Of a stretch of DNA of 64,000 bases, positions 25,533-34,928 are shown piece after piece. Position numbers and translations under genes: made by a program. The notes beneath the pieces were generated by a model. That model was not told the DNA's origin, did not search any database, and saw only the letters and a program-made list of their open reading frames with translations. Within the stretch, counting starts at the first letter, position 1, and each line of letters begins with the position of its first letter. The DNA comes from Alkalihalobacillus sp047302405 (GTDB taxonomy: Bacteria > Bacillota > Bacilli > Bacillales > Bacillaceae_D), in the NCBI RefSeq assembly GCF_047302405.1, contig NZ_CP154853.1, positions 3,410,001-3,474,000 of the forward strand, in the 5' to 3' direction.

Positions 25533-26273
25533 TTATTCATCTAAAAGCTGTAAAAACTCTTTTGTACGCTTTTCTTTCGGTTGTTCTAAAACGTCTGATG
25601 CTATTCCTTCTTCGACGATATATCCTCCATCCATAAATAATACTTTATCTGCTACCCTTCTAGCAAAGTTCATTTCATGAGTGACAATCACCATTGTTTG
25701 GCCTTCTTTAGCAAGCTCCTCCATAACCCGAAGAACTTCTTTTACTAATTGTGGATCTAGGGCTGAAGTCGGTTCATCAAACAACATGACATCCGGATTC
25801 ATCATTAACGCTCTCGCTATCGCTGCTCGTTGCTGTTGTCCACCGGAAAGAGAATCTGGATATTTATCACGATATTCGAACATCCCTACTTTTTTAAGCA
25901 ATATTTCACCATCTTTTATTAACTGCTCTTTTTTCTTTTTTTTCACAAATAACGGAGCCTCGATGATATTTTCCATGACTGTCTTATGAGGAAATAAATG
26001 AAAGCCTTGGAACACCATCCCTGAAAAGCTCCGAATCTCTTTAATATCCTTTTTAGAAGGAGATTTCCCATCAAAGGAAAGAGCTTTATTACCAATCGTA
26101 ACGGAACCACCATTTGGTATTTCTAATAAATTTAGACAACGGAGGAGAGTTGTTTTCCCTGAACCAGAAGGCCCAATTAGGCACACTACCTCCCCTTTTT
26201 TTACAGAAAAATCAATAGACTGTAAGACAGTGACGTCATCAAACTTCTTATTCAAGTTCGTTACATTAATCAT
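25533..26273 (-). CDS. Polar amino acid ABC transporter ATPase
   Basis: A 246-residue ABC ATPase of the GlnQ/TcyC class. Walker A is GPSGSGKTTLLRC (about 34-46), the Q-loop MVFQGFHLFPHKTV, the signature LSGGQQQRAAIARAL (about 142), Walker B VMLFDEPTSALDP and the switch His in VTHEMNFARRVADK. It powers uptake by the permease gene that ends 15 bases upstream. The set of binding protein, permease and ATPase is a complete importer for a polar amino acid; cystine is one candidate, but the substrate cannot be read from the ATPase. Confidence 0.95.
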   Translation of the reverse strand: MINVTNLNKKFDDVTVLQSIDFSVKKGEVVCLIGPSGSGKTTLLRCLNLLEIPNGGSVTIGNKALSFDGKSPSKKDIKEIRSFSGMVFQGFHLFPHKTVMENIIEAPLFVKKKKKEQLIKDGEILLKKVGMFEYRDKYPDSLSGGQQQRAAIARALMMNPDVMLFDEPTSALDPQLVKEVLRVMEELAKEGQTMVIVTHEMNFARRVADKVLFMDGGYIVEEGIASDVLEQPKEKRTKEFLQLLDE

Positions 26274-26288
26274 AAACTAAAATCCCTT

Positions 26289-26990
26289 TCATCGTTTGCT
26301 CAAATAGCGACTGTACCGTTTTTCCAATCGTTCTTGGAAGTACCCTATCACAATACATACGATCCAATAAATGAGAGCTGCGGTAATGTACATCGTCATA
26401 CTATCGAAAGTCCGACCAGCAACAAGACGCGATGTATATAAGAGCTCATGAACCGTTATGACAGAAGCTAAAGATGTTCCTTTAACAACATCCATAAAAA
26501 TACTAAAAGTAGGCGGTAAAGCTATCCTTGTTGCTTGTGGAATAATAATTCTTCGTAACGTTTGTACATATCCCATTTGCAAAGACCCTGCCGCTTCCCA
26601 TTGTCCTCTGGGAACAGACATGATGGCGGAACGGACAACCTCCGCAATATATGCGGCAAAGTTTAAACTAAGCCCGACAATACCAGCCACAACAGCACTA
26701 TTGAACTGGACACCAAGAACTGGTACACCGTAATACAAAATAAAAATAAAGACGAGAAGAGGGGTACCCCTCATAAATGATATATAAATTTTCGCAGGTA
26801 AGCGTAAAAACCAGAATTTTGACATTCTAGCTATCCCTAATAAAATACCAAGAATAAGTGCAAAAAACATACTAAATAGGGAGATAATTAACGTAATTTT
26901 TAATCCTTCTAATAAAAAAGGTAATGAATTCCATGCTAGTTCTGGATCATATAAATGCTCCCACTGAATTTGATTAAACCATTCAATCAC
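26289..26990 (-). CDS. Polar amino acid ABC transporter permease
   Basis: A 233-residue permease of the HisM/GlnP family. About five membrane segments are seen, with FMRGTPLLVFIFILYYGVP and the EAA loop QWEAAGSLQMGYVQTLRRII near residue 145, where the ATPase docks. A single permease gene suggests a homodimeric channel. Second of three genes (binding protein, permease, ATPase), 120 bases after the binding-protein gene with a hairpin between, which would make the binding protein more abundant. Confidence 0.94.
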   Translation of the reverse strand: MIEWFNQIQWEHLYDPELAWNSLPFLLEGLKITLIISLFSMFFALILGILLGIARMSKFWFLRLPAKIYISFMRGTPLLVFIFILYYGVPVLGVQFNSAVVAGIVGLSLNFAAYIAEVVRSAIMSVPRGQWEAAGSLQMGYVQTLRRIIIPQATRIALPPTFSIFMDVVKGTSLASVITVHELLYTSRLVAGRTFDSMTMYITAALIYWIVCIVIGYFQERLEKRYSRYLSKR

Positions 26991-27028
26991 ATTTTCGCCT
27001 CCTTACATACAAACCTTAAGTCTTTTAC

Positions 27029-27088
27029 ATAAAAAGAAAGGGATTGTCCCAAAAAATCAAAAATCGACCTCTTGAGACACCCTCGTTA
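27029..27088 (-). terminator. Partial hairpin between binding-protein and permease genes
   Basis: On the minus strand GGGTGTCTCAA can pair with TTGGGACAATCCC (bulged), and TTTCTTTTTATG follows. It is probably a leaky terminator lowering the amount of permease and ATPase message. Confidence 0.45.
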
Positions 27089-27109
27089 TTCCAAACATAT
27101 CCGTTTTTA

Positions 27110-27997
27110 TTAAAAGTCAAAATCAACAACTTCAGAAGAATCGACAGGTTGAGAGGCATCTTCACCTAGGAATTCTTCTGATAAACGAGCAACCGTCCCA
27201 TCCTCAATCAACGCTTCAATCGCCTCACTTAAACGTTCGGCTAATGCTTCATTTCCTTTTAGAACAGGCATTGCACTAGAAGTTTCGTGGTATTTCACTT
27301 GAGGAGCCACAGCTAAACGGTCATCGCCGAACTCTTCAATCGTACGTGCTATTACAAGTCGATCATTTAAGTAAGCATCCGTATTCCCACTAATTAAATC
27401 ACGAAGAATCGCTTCTACCCCTCCGTCATACGCCGTTCCATTTGCTCCAATATGTTCTGCAAAACGAGCGTAGTTACTTGTCAGGGAGCCTAATGCTACA
27501 TCCACACCTTCAAGGTCGTTCGCTGTTTCAAAGTTATCTACATCTTCAGCTCTCACAATAATAGAGCCGTAAGAATATTTATATGGAACCGTAAAATCAA
27601 ACGTCTCTAAGCGCTCTTCAGTAATGGAGAAGTCATTCGTAGCAAAGTTAATTTGTCCATTACGTAATGCTGGTAAAATGCCATCAAAATCCATCGTACT
27701 AAATTCTACTTCTACATCTAGATAGTTGGCCATTTCTCTTACTAATTCAACATCAAACCCTGTTAATTCATTATCTTCGTTATAATAAGTGACAGGTGAG
27801 TATGTACCTGATGTTCCAACTATAATTTTCCCAGCTTCTTCTATATCAGCCCATGAAGTATCTTCTTCATTTGTACCTGTTTCTTCTGGTTGATCTCCAG
27901 CCGTTTCATTTTCTTCAGCTGAATCGTCTGTAGTACCACATGCTGCTATCGTAAGCATAAGCATGACCATTAATAATAGTGACAAAATCTTTTTCAT
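27110..27997 (-). CDS. Amino acid ABC transporter substrate-binding lipoprotein
   Basis: A 295-residue lipoprotein with lipobox IAAC (Cys20). An acidic linker of about 25 residues (rich in E, D, T) tethers the two-lobe binding domain of family 3, which opens GKIIVGTSGTYSPVTYYNED and ELTGFDVELVREMA. DFSITEERLETFDFTVPY is typical of the cystine/polar amino acid group (TcyA/TcyK-like). It catches the amino acid outside the membrane and passes it to the permease encoded next. AAAGGGAG precedes the ATG. The substrate is not established; cystine or glutamine-type cargo are both possible. Confidence 0.92.
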   Translation of the reverse strand: MKKILSLLLMVMLMLTIAACGTTDDSAEENETAGDQPEETGTNEEDTSWADIEEAGKIIVGTSGTYSPVTYYNEDNELTGFDVELVREMANYLDVEVEFSTMDFDGILPALRNGQINFATNDFSITEERLETFDFTVPYKYSYGSIIVRAEDVDNFETANDLEGVDVALGSLTSNYARFAEHIGANGTAYDGGVEAILRDLISGNTDAYLNDRLVIARTIEEFGDDRLAVAPQVKYHETSSAMPVLKGNEALAERLSEAIEALIEDGTVARLSEEFLGEDASQPVDSSEVVDFDF

Positions 27998-28048
27998 TTA
28001 TTTTCGCTCCCTTTAAATTCTCAGTTAATCAATCGGAATAATAAATTT

Positions 28049-28077
28049 AAATTATCATTAGATTACCAAGTTGTCAA
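28049..28077 (-). promoter_or_regulatory. Promoter of the amino acid ABC operon
   Basis: TTGACA (28077-28072, minus) is followed 17 bases later by TAATTT, or 15 bases later by GATAAT. About 10 bases on, TTATTCCGATTGATTA resembles the TTCC-AT half of CymR operators of cysteine-related genes, but the match is weak. Confidence 0.5.
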
Positions 28078-28348
28078 TGTAAATACCTTTCCATTTTAGT
28101 TTATCCATTGAAAAATTTAATATGAAAAAAGAGTAGCGATTGCCAAACCGCAAATCGAAGTAAGTGGTTTTTTTTCATAAAGAGACCAAATGATTGGTTT
28201 AGGCTTATTAAATTTTACTGTTACTCCTTTAAAGGTTAGAATAAAAACAATAAATGACAAAGGTTAGAGCATCGACAGCTAAGATAGGAAACATTTCATT
28301 ATATAGATAAATATCATCCTAAAAAAGACAAAACAAGGAGGAAAAAAG

Positions 28349-28801
28349 TTGGCAGAACATCAGTTTCATTTAAAAGCAAACTGGCCTGGATTACGTAATG
28401 ATGTGGGGGAGATTGAAACAAAAAATTTAATAACAAAAGTCTCAATCCCTCCAGAAATGGATGGTCCCGGAATAGGAACCAACCCTGATGAAATGCTTCT
28501 TGGTGCAGCCGCAACCTGTTATATCATTACTTTAGCGGCTATGATGGAGCGTAGTCACTTAGATAAAGTTGACTTAACGATGACATCAGTTGGTATTGTC
28601 GATGTGACCAAAGGAGTCATTACCTATAAAAAAATTATTCACCGTCCCGAAATCGTATTAAAACAAAATGCCTCCCCCCAAGATAACAAGTTAGCACATC
28701 AACTTGCTGAGAAAGCAGAAAAATCCTGTATGATTAGCCGAGCCATCCAAGGTAACGTAGAAGTTCAATTACAAACAATGGTTAAAATGGCTTCTGAATA
28801 A
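28349..28801 (+). CDS. OsmC/Ohr-family peroxiredoxin-like protein
   Basis: A 150-residue protein of the OsmC superfamily, SACOL1771-like. The two conserved cysteines are Cys57 (GAAATCYIITLAAM) and Cys127 (AEKSCMISRAI), expected to reduce organic hydroperoxides. The start is TTG at 28349 with AGGAGG about 7 bases before it; no better ATG exists. It is divergent from the amino acid importer and followed by a hairpin. With katG nearby it adds to the peroxide defence genes but does not share an operon. Confidence 0.9.
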   Translation: MAEHQFHLKANWPGLRNDVGEIETKNLITKVSIPPEMDGPGIGTNPDEMLLGAAATCYIITLAAMMERSHLDKVDLTMTSVGIVDVTKGVITYKKIIHRPEIVLKQNASPQDNKLAHQLAEKAEKSCMISRAIQGNVEVQLQTMVKMASE

Positions 28802-28940
28802 ACGAAAGTCATTAAAACGTTACATCAGCCGATGATGTTAGTGTTATACGACGATAAAGCAACCATTAGAATGATGCCATCTCAAATTGCGAGAAAGCGA
28901 CTATTTTATCAGTTAAGTAACTCTTATAGATACATAGTAA

Positions 28941-28972
28941 AGCAGCCCTAATTTGCTCAAATTAGGGCTGCT
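28941..28972. terminator. Bidirectional hairpin between osmC-like and lipoprotein genes
   Basis: AGCAGCCCTAATTTG and CAAATTAGGGCTGCT form a perfect stem. The plus side has CTTTTTTAATT about 8 bases on; the minus side TTTACT. It separates two convergent genes. Confidence 0.7.
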
Positions 28973-28988
28973 ACATCAACTTTTTTAA

Positions 28989-29429
28989 TTATTCTTGATT
29001 AACGAGTTCAAACGATTCTTCAAACTCATTCCACTTTACATTCACCTGTATAACTTCATCTTCTTTTAATTTCATACCACTACCACCACCATTTATAGTA
29101 AATGTTATATTATTTGGTGGTCTATCAAATTCTCTAGCACTACTACTGCCATGATTGCTCGTTTCGAAAGAAAATTCGATTTTTTCTAAAGGATGAATAT
29201 CTTCAGTCGCTCCCTTAAAAGTCAGAGTAAACGTATCCCTATATTTATTAGAATATACGGTTCTTCCATTCTCTTCACTAAATGCTTCTATCCCCTCATA
29301 TACATAATCAGCCTGCCAAAATTCTCCTTCTCCAGCAAATAGGTATTTATAGTTTGTGCCTTCTTCATCTGAGCAGCCGATCAATATCAAAAACAGAAAC
29401 AAGAGTGGCATTGTGATTAGATTTCTCAT
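28989..29429 (-). CDS. Hypothetical lipoprotein, 146 residues
   Basis: A lipoprotein signal ends in LILIGC (Cys19), so it is anchored outside the membrane. The mature part looks like an all-beta domain (WQADYVYEGIEAF, FTLTFKGATEDIHPLEKIEF) with the glycine stretch NGGGSG near 115. GGAGGGG stands before the ATG. No family recognised. It follows a gene for a 207-residue protein that also has a Gly-rich beta region, 102 bases downstream; the two may be functionally linked, though nothing proves it. Confidence 0.75.
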   Translation of the reverse strand: MRNLITMPLLFLFLILIGCSDEEGTNYKYLFAGEGEFWQADYVYEGIEAFSEENGRTVYSNKYRDTFTLTFKGATEDIHPLEKIEFSFETSNHGSSSAREFDRPPNNITFTINGGGSGMKLKEDEVIQVNVKWNEFEESFELVNQE

Positions 29430-29481
29430 AGGTTCCCCTCCTTCTTATAAAGCAGCGTCCGTTTGCTCGAGCCTCTAAAAG

Positions 29482-29679
29482 CGTAGCTGGTATGATTAAA
29501 CATTAACCTAATATCACGAGATAAAAGTGGCTAACTGATAACGATTGAAAATTCCATACCTGTTGGTTCTTGTTTATATGATGACTTGAATTCATGAAAG
29601 GTAAGTTTAGTGTCAGAACTCTTTATTTGAAGAGGTGGTGAGACGATATAGCTATAGGACATATGCTCACGCGAACCTC
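29482..29679. repeat. 198-bp direct repeat, left copy
   Basis: This 198-base stretch (the last 49 codons of the 207-residue protein gene plus about 50 bases beyond it) recurs in the same orientation at 38554-38751 with about 90% identity, higher within the coding part. The copies bound a 9.07-kb block. Confidence 0.9.
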
Positions 29680-30154
29680 CTCCACCATTGCTACGACAAT
29701 CATATTCAATCCCATTATTAGCATCAATTGAAAGTTCAAAGTGATGAAACTCTTTGGGCCTCGGCTGTTCATCAAACAAATCTTCAACTACATGACTATC
29801 CATATTTAAGTGGATGACACTTGCATTTTCATACTGACGAATAAAAGGAACCGAATAAAATACCTCATCATGTTCGAAGGATTTTAAAATAGGGATATTC
29901 TTAATAAACCCTTTTGGCTCAACCATTGGCCTATGCAAATCTTCATTTAGCAAAAGTGAAAAAAGACTGTTTAGAAAATCTTCATAAAAGTGATACTTTT
30001 TTGCCCATAAAGAGATAAAGTCATTACTAGGAAAACCTGGATTGTTATTTGAGAGCTCTTTTCTTTCTTTAAGTAAAGAGCATATTTGCTCATCTACTTC
30101 TTTAATATTTTCATTATAATGATCGACTGGTGGTTCGAATCGATATCGTGTCAT
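29531..30154 (-). CDS. Hypothetical protein, 207 residues, with C-terminal Gly-rich beta domain
   Basis: A soluble protein without signal or membrane segment. The N-terminal half is helical (VDEQICSLLKERKELS), the second half appears to be an Ig-like beta sandwich: FELSIDANNGIEYDCRSNGG, the GGGGSREHMSYSYIVSPP loop and LTFHEFKSSYKQ. Similar Gly-rich edge strands occur in several unnamed Bacillus protein families; no function can be given. The last 49 codons are duplicated 9 kb away next to a truncated HAD phosphatase gene, which shows that this 3' end took part in a rearrangement. Confidence 0.75.
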   Translation of the reverse strand: MTRYRFEPPVDHYNENIKEVDEQICSLLKERKELSNNNPGFPSNDFISLWAKKYHFYEDFLNSLFSLLLNEDLHRPMVEPKGFIKNIPILKSFEHDEVFYSVPFIRQYENASVIHLNMDSHVVEDLFDEQPRPKEFHHFELSIDANNGIEYDCRSNGGGGSREHMSYSYIVSPPLQIKSSDTKLTFHEFKSSYKQEPTGMEFSIVIS

Positions 30155-30395
30155 ACTTATCCCTCCATAGTTAAAATATCACCATATTTACAATAACATA
30201 TAATGGAATTTTTATATTAGTGCAAATTAATTATTAATAATCATTCTACTAGGATTATAGATAAATCTATTCCTGTAAACAGTAAAATACCCATTCTTCC
30301 AGGTTATCTGTCCTCGGGAACATATCAATTCATTCTATCGTCACATTTGTTTACTGGAACATCAACTCCAGTTTTATCTTTTAGGTACTCGCTCC

Positions 30396-30905
30396 CTATA
30401 CCCCAAACTCCTTTGCATAGATTACAGCCCCGCTAATAGGCTTTGCATTCTCTTGTAATTGAATTCCCATAAAATTAACAGAAGGGATTCCTACTGGAAC
30501 TAATACCCCTAGTTTCTCTGCTGGAATATAGCCTAAGCGTGGGTAATACTTTTCACTTCCCAAAACAAGCGAATACTTATATCCCAATTCCTCAGCAATT
30601 TTATGCCCTTTCTTTATCAGCACAGTACCAATACCCTGACTTTGATATTCTGGTAATACAGACAGTGGAGCTAAAACAAGAACTGTGTCGTTCCCTACCT
30701 TTGCCTTTGTAAACAGAACATGCCCTGCAATCTTCCCATCAACCTCCGCTACTAGTGATAATTCAGGTATAAATGCATCACCTTCTCTTAAGGCCACAAC
30801 TAAATCCTGTTCATTACCATCACTATGTTCCGCAACTTTAAAAGCATCTTTTACAAGAGCATATACCTTATCGTAATCATTTATAGTTTCTTGTCTAATT
30901 AACAT
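30396..30905 (-). CDS. GNAT-family N-acetyltransferase (YhbS type)
   Basis: A 169-residue acetyltransferase. The acetyl-CoA site is PEYQSQGIGTVLIKKGHKIA (about 80-100) and the YhbS-like signature LVLGSEKYYPRLGYIPAE follows. The ATG at 30905 follows GGAGG by 6 bases; a longer in-frame start (30974) ignores that site. The acceptor of the acetyl group is unknown. It stands alone, with about 240 bases of geneless AT-rich DNA on its downstream side. Confidence 0.92.
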   Translation of the reverse strand: MLIRQETINDYDKVYALVKDAFKVAEHSDGNEQDLVVALREGDAFIPELSLVAEVDGKIAGHVLFTKAKVGNDTVLVLAPLSVLPEYQSQGIGTVLIKKGHKIAEELGYKYSLVLGSEKYYPRLGYIPAEKLGVLVPVGIPSVNFMGIQLQENAKPISGAVIYAKEFGV

Positions 30906-31046
30906 TTTTTCCTCCAAATGTGTTCTTGTTTGAACCAACAAAAGAGCATGGGCAAGTTCGATGTTGAAGCCCAAAAGGTTTCATCATTAACCACAATTCA
31001 AAAAAGAATGGTTTATTTACCCATCCTTTTAAAGTTCTATCCTTTA

Positions 31047-31235
31047 CTAATCAATCACACGTGCAACCTTCCTACTACAAGACTTACATTCCCCCTTCAA
31101 TACAGGGGCATATTCTCCTTCTTGTATCGTATACTTCACAATTTCCGTTACACCACAATGGCTACAAAATACGTTTTTTACGAGCATTTCTCTAATATCT
31201 TTCGGGATAGAAAGCCATTTTTTTGCTGCTTCCAT
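31047..31235 (-). CDS. Small zinc-ribbon protein, 62 residues
   Basis: Two CxxC knuckles, CSHCG and CKSCS, about 28 residues apart form a probable zinc ribbon. It begins MEAAKKWLSIPKDIREMLVK. The ATG at 31235 lies 8 bases after AAAGGAG; the GTG three codons earlier touches that site. No family name is certain; such proteins are common in Bacillaceae and of unknown role. Confidence 0.75.
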   Translation of the reverse strand: MEAAKKWLSIPKDIREMLVKNVFCSHCGVTEIVKYTIQEGEYAPVLKGECKSCSRKVARVID

Positions 31236-31414
31236 TATGTTCACTCCTTTAGAGTTAGTTGTGCCATGAACTCCATATGGCTTGAATGATGATGACAGTT
31301 TTATATAGACGGACTAGTGTTTACCTTAACCTAGAATGATCCTCATACCTATACGGCTGCTCGGCTTCATTTGTTAAGTTAGTCGATCCGGTGCCATATT
31401 TCCAAAATAGTAGA

Positions 31415-32341
31415 CTATAAATGTGTGTGAATCCATTGGATAATATCTGAAGAAACTTCTTCCTTATTTACTTCATTCAGTAATTCATGTCTGGCATTTT
31501 CGTATAATTTATATGTTACATCACCAATTCCGGCCTGTTTAAATCCTTGATAAGCTTGTAGCACACCTTTCGTATCATTCCCAACAGGATCAGCACTTCC
31601 CGAAATTAAGAAAATTGGTAAAGTAGAAGGGATACGCTTAATATTTTTGGGACTACTTACAAGTTCCACGCCCTCAAGCAAATCACTAAAAAATCCTGTT
31701 GTAAAAATCCCTCCACAGAATGGCTCTTCTATATATTTCTTTACTTCCTTTTCATCACGGCTTAACCAGTCAAAATCAGTTTGTTTCGGATGAAAAGCTT
31801 TATTATAACCACCAAAGATTAAGTTATTCATCCTAGAACTTGGTGTTTGGCGACCATGTTTTTTTATTTCCCATCCCGTGATCAATCTTCCTATTTTTCC
31901 ACTTAACCCTGGATTCCCTCCAGTACCGCATAAGATAACACCCGTAATTCTGTTGCCATGTAACTGGATATACCTCCTTGCTAAAAAGGAGCCCATACTA
32001 TGTCCAAAAATAAAGATGGGGATATTAGGATTCTCCCTTTCTATAACAGATGTCAATTGGGCCATATCACCAGCTACCCTTTCAAATCCCTGTTCATCAT
32101 CAAAATATCCAGAAATCCCATTTAATTGCGCTGTCCTGCCATGCCCACGATGATCATTGCCATAGACTGAGAAACCCTCCGCAACTAACTTCTTTGCAAA
32201 TTCATCGTACCTTTCAATATGCTCTGCCATTCCATGAGCAATTTGAACAATGGCACGTGGATTTTCCTCCGTAACCCACTTTTTTGCAAAAACCTTAAAC
32301 CCGTCATTTATATCAAATGTAAAAGATAAATTTGTATCCAC
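31415..32341 (-). CDS. Alpha/beta hydrolase, monoacylglycerol lipase type
   Basis: About 308 residues of the S33 serine aminopeptidase/monoglyceride lipase group. The oxyanion region IVQIAHGMAEHIERYDEFA (about 31-49), the nucleophile elbow FGHSMGS (about 112), the acid in ISGSADPVG and the base in ENARHELLNE are all present. No signal peptide, so cytoplasmic. Likely splits monoacylglycerols or related esters. GTG at 32341 is preferred, 8 bases after AAAGGAG; another GTG two codons upstream is too close to it. Confidence 0.9.
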   Translation of the reverse strand: MDTNLSFTFDINDGFKVFAKKWVTEENPRAIVQIAHGMAEHIERYDEFAKKLVAEGFSVYGNDHRGHGRTAQLNGISGYFDDEQGFERVAGDMAQLTSVIERENPNIPIFIFGHSMGSFLARRYIQLHGNRITGVILCGTGGNPGLSGKIGRLITGWEIKKHGRQTPSSRMNNLIFGGYNKAFHPKQTDFDWLSRDEKEVKKYIEEPFCGGIFTTGFFSDLLEGVELVSSPKNIKRIPSTLPIFLISGSADPVGNDTKGVLQAYQGFKQAGIGDVTYKLYENARHELLNEVNKEEVSSDIIQWIHTHL

Positions 32342-32384
32342 CCACACTACTCCTTTTGCTATTTTTTCACAAAATAACTTCCAT

Positions 32385-32436
32385 AAAAAAAGACCTACCC
32401 AATCCCCCCTAAATCTGGTGGGTAATCGTGTAAGTC
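32385..32436 (-). terminator. Terminator after the MMPL transporter gene
   Basis: On the minus strand GACTTACACGATTACCCACC pairs with GGGGGGATTGGGTAGGTC, and seven T follow. It stands about 120 bases behind the transporter stop and just ahead of the hydrolase gene. Confidence 0.65.
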
Positions 32437-32552
32437 CTCTTTCTCCAACACACTAATAGATTAACTTAAGCATAATTTATTACACAAAAAATAAAATGTC
32501 AACATTTATGGAAATTTTAAACAGGAAATTATTTTATATTATTCTAAATAAA

Positions 32553-34820
32553 TCATACATTCTTAGAAACTTCACTTTCCTTTGAACTCTCATTTATTTT
32601 CAAATGCTCATCAAAACTTTTCTCTTCATCCGCCTTCCAGTACTTACCTGGCCAAAATGCATAGCGTCCTAAGACAGTTGTAATGGCCGGTACTAGTAAT
32701 GGTCTAACAATAAACGTGTCTAGCAAAATTCCCAATGCCGTAATAGCACCAAAGTGAACCAGCACTTGTAAGGGCATCACAGCCAATACAGAGAATGTAC
32801 CAGCTAAGATTAGTCCCGCTGAGCTAATCACGCTTCCTGTTTCTGCAACACTGTTAGCAATCGCTTGTTTTAATGGCATAACTTTTCGTTTTTGCCAGAT
32901 GATTGATACTAAAAAGATATTGTAATCCGCTCCTAGTACGACTGAAAAGACAAAAACATAAAGTGGAATCAACCCTTGAATTTCTTGCACTCCAAAACCA
33001 TAATGGAGCACAATCCAACCTAATCCTAACGCTGAGAAATAGGATAACACTACGGTTGCAAGTAAATAGATGCTTGCAACAATTGATTTAAAATAAACAC
33101 ATAATAAGACAGCCATCATGATTAAAAGAACAGGAATGATGATACTTTGATCTCGGTTTGTAATCTGATCTGTATCATACAATGTAGCCGTTTCACCAGC
33201 TAACCACATAGATTGTTCATCTACTGATATTTCTACTTCCTTCAAAACATGGCTCGTTAGTTGTTTGAAATCAGCCATGCTTTCTACAGCTTCTGTTGAA
33301 TAAGGATTAATGTTTAGAGTAAATTCCCAGAGCTGATAATCTGTTTTGTTCTTTCCTGCTTTTACTTCTTCTACAGTTTCAACTAGCGGATGATTTTTTA
33401 ACGTATCATCTAATGAAATTTCCTTCCCTTTCGTATCGACAATTAATTGAACTGGAGCAATTTCTCCAGGTGGATAATGCTCTGCAATTAGCGTAAACCC
33501 TTCTCTTGACGGCATATCTTCTGGGAATGAATCAAGTAAACCATATGTAAATTGCATTTTAGGAACAAACGCTGCAAGTGCCATTAATAAAATGGTGGCG
33601 ACAATTATAATGGTCCACGGTTTTCCTGTAACTAGTTTGCCAATTTTCCTTCCGAAACGATGACTTGGTTTCGGTCGACGTAATTTTTTGTCCTTTTTCT
33701 TCTCACGTTCAACGATCATATCTTCTGTACGAGGGATAAATGGAATAAAGGCAATTCGACCTAATAGAGCTAAAATGGCTGGCAATAATGTTAATGCTGC
33801 AATTCCCATAATAAAAATAGACAAGCTAAATGGGACAGCAAAACGATCATAAGATTCATAATATGCTAAACCTAATGCAAGCATACCAATGACAGTGGTC
33901 ACCGAACTCATCATAATGGCGCCACCAGTACCAGTTAATGCTTTCTTTAAAGCCATATACTTATCTTCATGCTGTTTTAATTCATCACGATAGCGAGAGA
34001 TTAAAAATAAGCAATAATCTGTTCCCGCACCGAATAATAAGACGGTCATAATAGATATCGCTTGCCCATCCACAACAATCCAACCTTTGTCTGCTAGAAA
34101 TCCAAGCAATGGACTTATTAATCCATACGCAATTCCCACGGCAACAAGCGGAACAAGTGCTAAAATGGGTGAACGATATAAGACAATAAGTAAAACAAAG
34201 ACGATGAGCACGGTTGCAATCAGTAACGTAATGTCTGCATTACTAAATAATGAAACGGTATCTGTTTGAATACCTACAGGACCCGAAAAGCGAACTTTTA
34301 AATCATCTGAGGCAAGTGTTGTATCTAATACTTCGACACCAATATCTGCACGAATTAAGTGCTCTAACTCGTCTAATCCAGTTTGTAATTGTTTTGTTGA
34401 GGCTTCATCATTGAAGAAAATAGGTGTAATAAGTGCTTTTTTATCTTCAGAAACACTACCTAATAAGGCCTCTGCGGGCATTTCCCCAAATGGTGGAATG
34501 AAACTTTGCTCATTAATCGGCTTTTCATCAAGCAATGTATACAGTTGTTGAATCATTTCCACATCTTTTAACTGTAACCCTTCAGCCCGGTGCCAAACTA
34601 ATAATAAAGGAACTCCAATATCATCTGAAAACTCTTCATTCAATATTTTATTTCCTTCAACTGACATCGTATTATCTGGTAGTAACTGATTATCTGTCGT
34701 TTCTTTATCATTCACTTGTGGCCATATGATTGAAAATAATCCAATCATAAGAATCCAGACGAAGATGGTCAACCAACGAGTTTTTGGGCTCGCCACAAGA
34801 CTTCCTAATTTCTTAAACAT
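32553..34820 (-). CDS. MMPL/RND-family exporter
   Basis: A 755-residue pump with the MMPL layout: one N-terminal membrane helix, a large extracytoplasmic loop, a five-to-six-helix block (about 180-370), a second loop, and a second helix block (about 550-730). The paired motifs GAGTDYCLFLISRYRDEL and GADYNIFLVSIIWQKRK carry the proton-relay Asp-Tyr pairs. Related Bacillus proteins (YdgH) export lipids or drugs; substrate unknown here. AAAAGGAG precedes the ATG. It faces a TetR gene across a 108-base gap, with a likely operator inside its promoter. Confidence 0.93.
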   Translation of the reverse strand: MFKKLGSLVASPKTRWLTIFVWILMIGLFSIIWPQVNDKETTDNQLLPDNTMSVEGNKILNEEFSDDIGVPLLLVWHRAEGLQLKDVEMIQQLYTLLDEKPINEQSFIPPFGEMPAEALLGSVSEDKKALITPIFFNDEASTKQLQTGLDELEHLIRADIGVEVLDTTLASDDLKVRFSGPVGIQTDTVSLFSNADITLLIATVLIVFVLLIVLYRSPILALVPLVAVGIAYGLISPLLGFLADKGWIVVDGQAISIMTVLLFGAGTDYCLFLISRYRDELKQHEDKYMALKKALTGTGGAIMMSSVTTVIGMLALGLAYYESYDRFAVPFSLSIFIMGIAALTLLPAILALLGRIAFIPFIPRTEDMIVEREKKKDKKLRRPKPSHRFGRKIGKLVTGKPWTIIIVATILLMALAAFVPKMQFTYGLLDSFPEDMPSREGFTLIAEHYPPGEIAPVQLIVDTKGKEISLDDTLKNHPLVETVEEVKAGKNKTDYQLWEFTLNINPYSTEAVESMADFKQLTSHVLKEVEISVDEQSMWLAGETATLYDTDQITNRDQSIIIPVLLIMMAVLLCVYFKSIVASIYLLATVVLSYFSALGLGWIVLHYGFGVQEIQGLIPLYVFVFSVVLGADYNIFLVSIIWQKRKVMPLKQAIANSVAETGSVISSAGLILAGTFSVLAVMPLQVLVHFGAITALGILLDTFIVRPLLVPAITTVLGRYAFWPGKYWKADEEKSFDEHLKINESSKESEVSKNV

Positions 34821-34847
34821 AAAACCAACTCCTTTTTATCCCACTTA

Positions 34848-34877
34848 ATTATATATACTGGTCGGTTAATTAATCAA
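34848..34877 (-). promoter_or_regulatory. Promoter of the MMPL gene with TetR operator in the spacer
   Basis: TTGATT (34877-34872, minus) and TATAAT (34853-34848) are 18 bases apart. Between them lies ACCGACCAGT, an imperfect inverted repeat of the type bound by TetR proteins. A repressor on it would block the exporter promoter. The divergent TetR gene has its own TATAAT at 34891-34896. Confidence 0.6.
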
Positions 34878-34928
34878 GTTCAAATTATGTTATAATAAAT
34901 TGAATTTATATAGTAGGGTGAAAAAATT

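Noticed and set aside
28832..28951. 39-codon plus-strand frame after the OsmC gene
   Set aside because: No ribosome site, and its end lies in the terminator stem.
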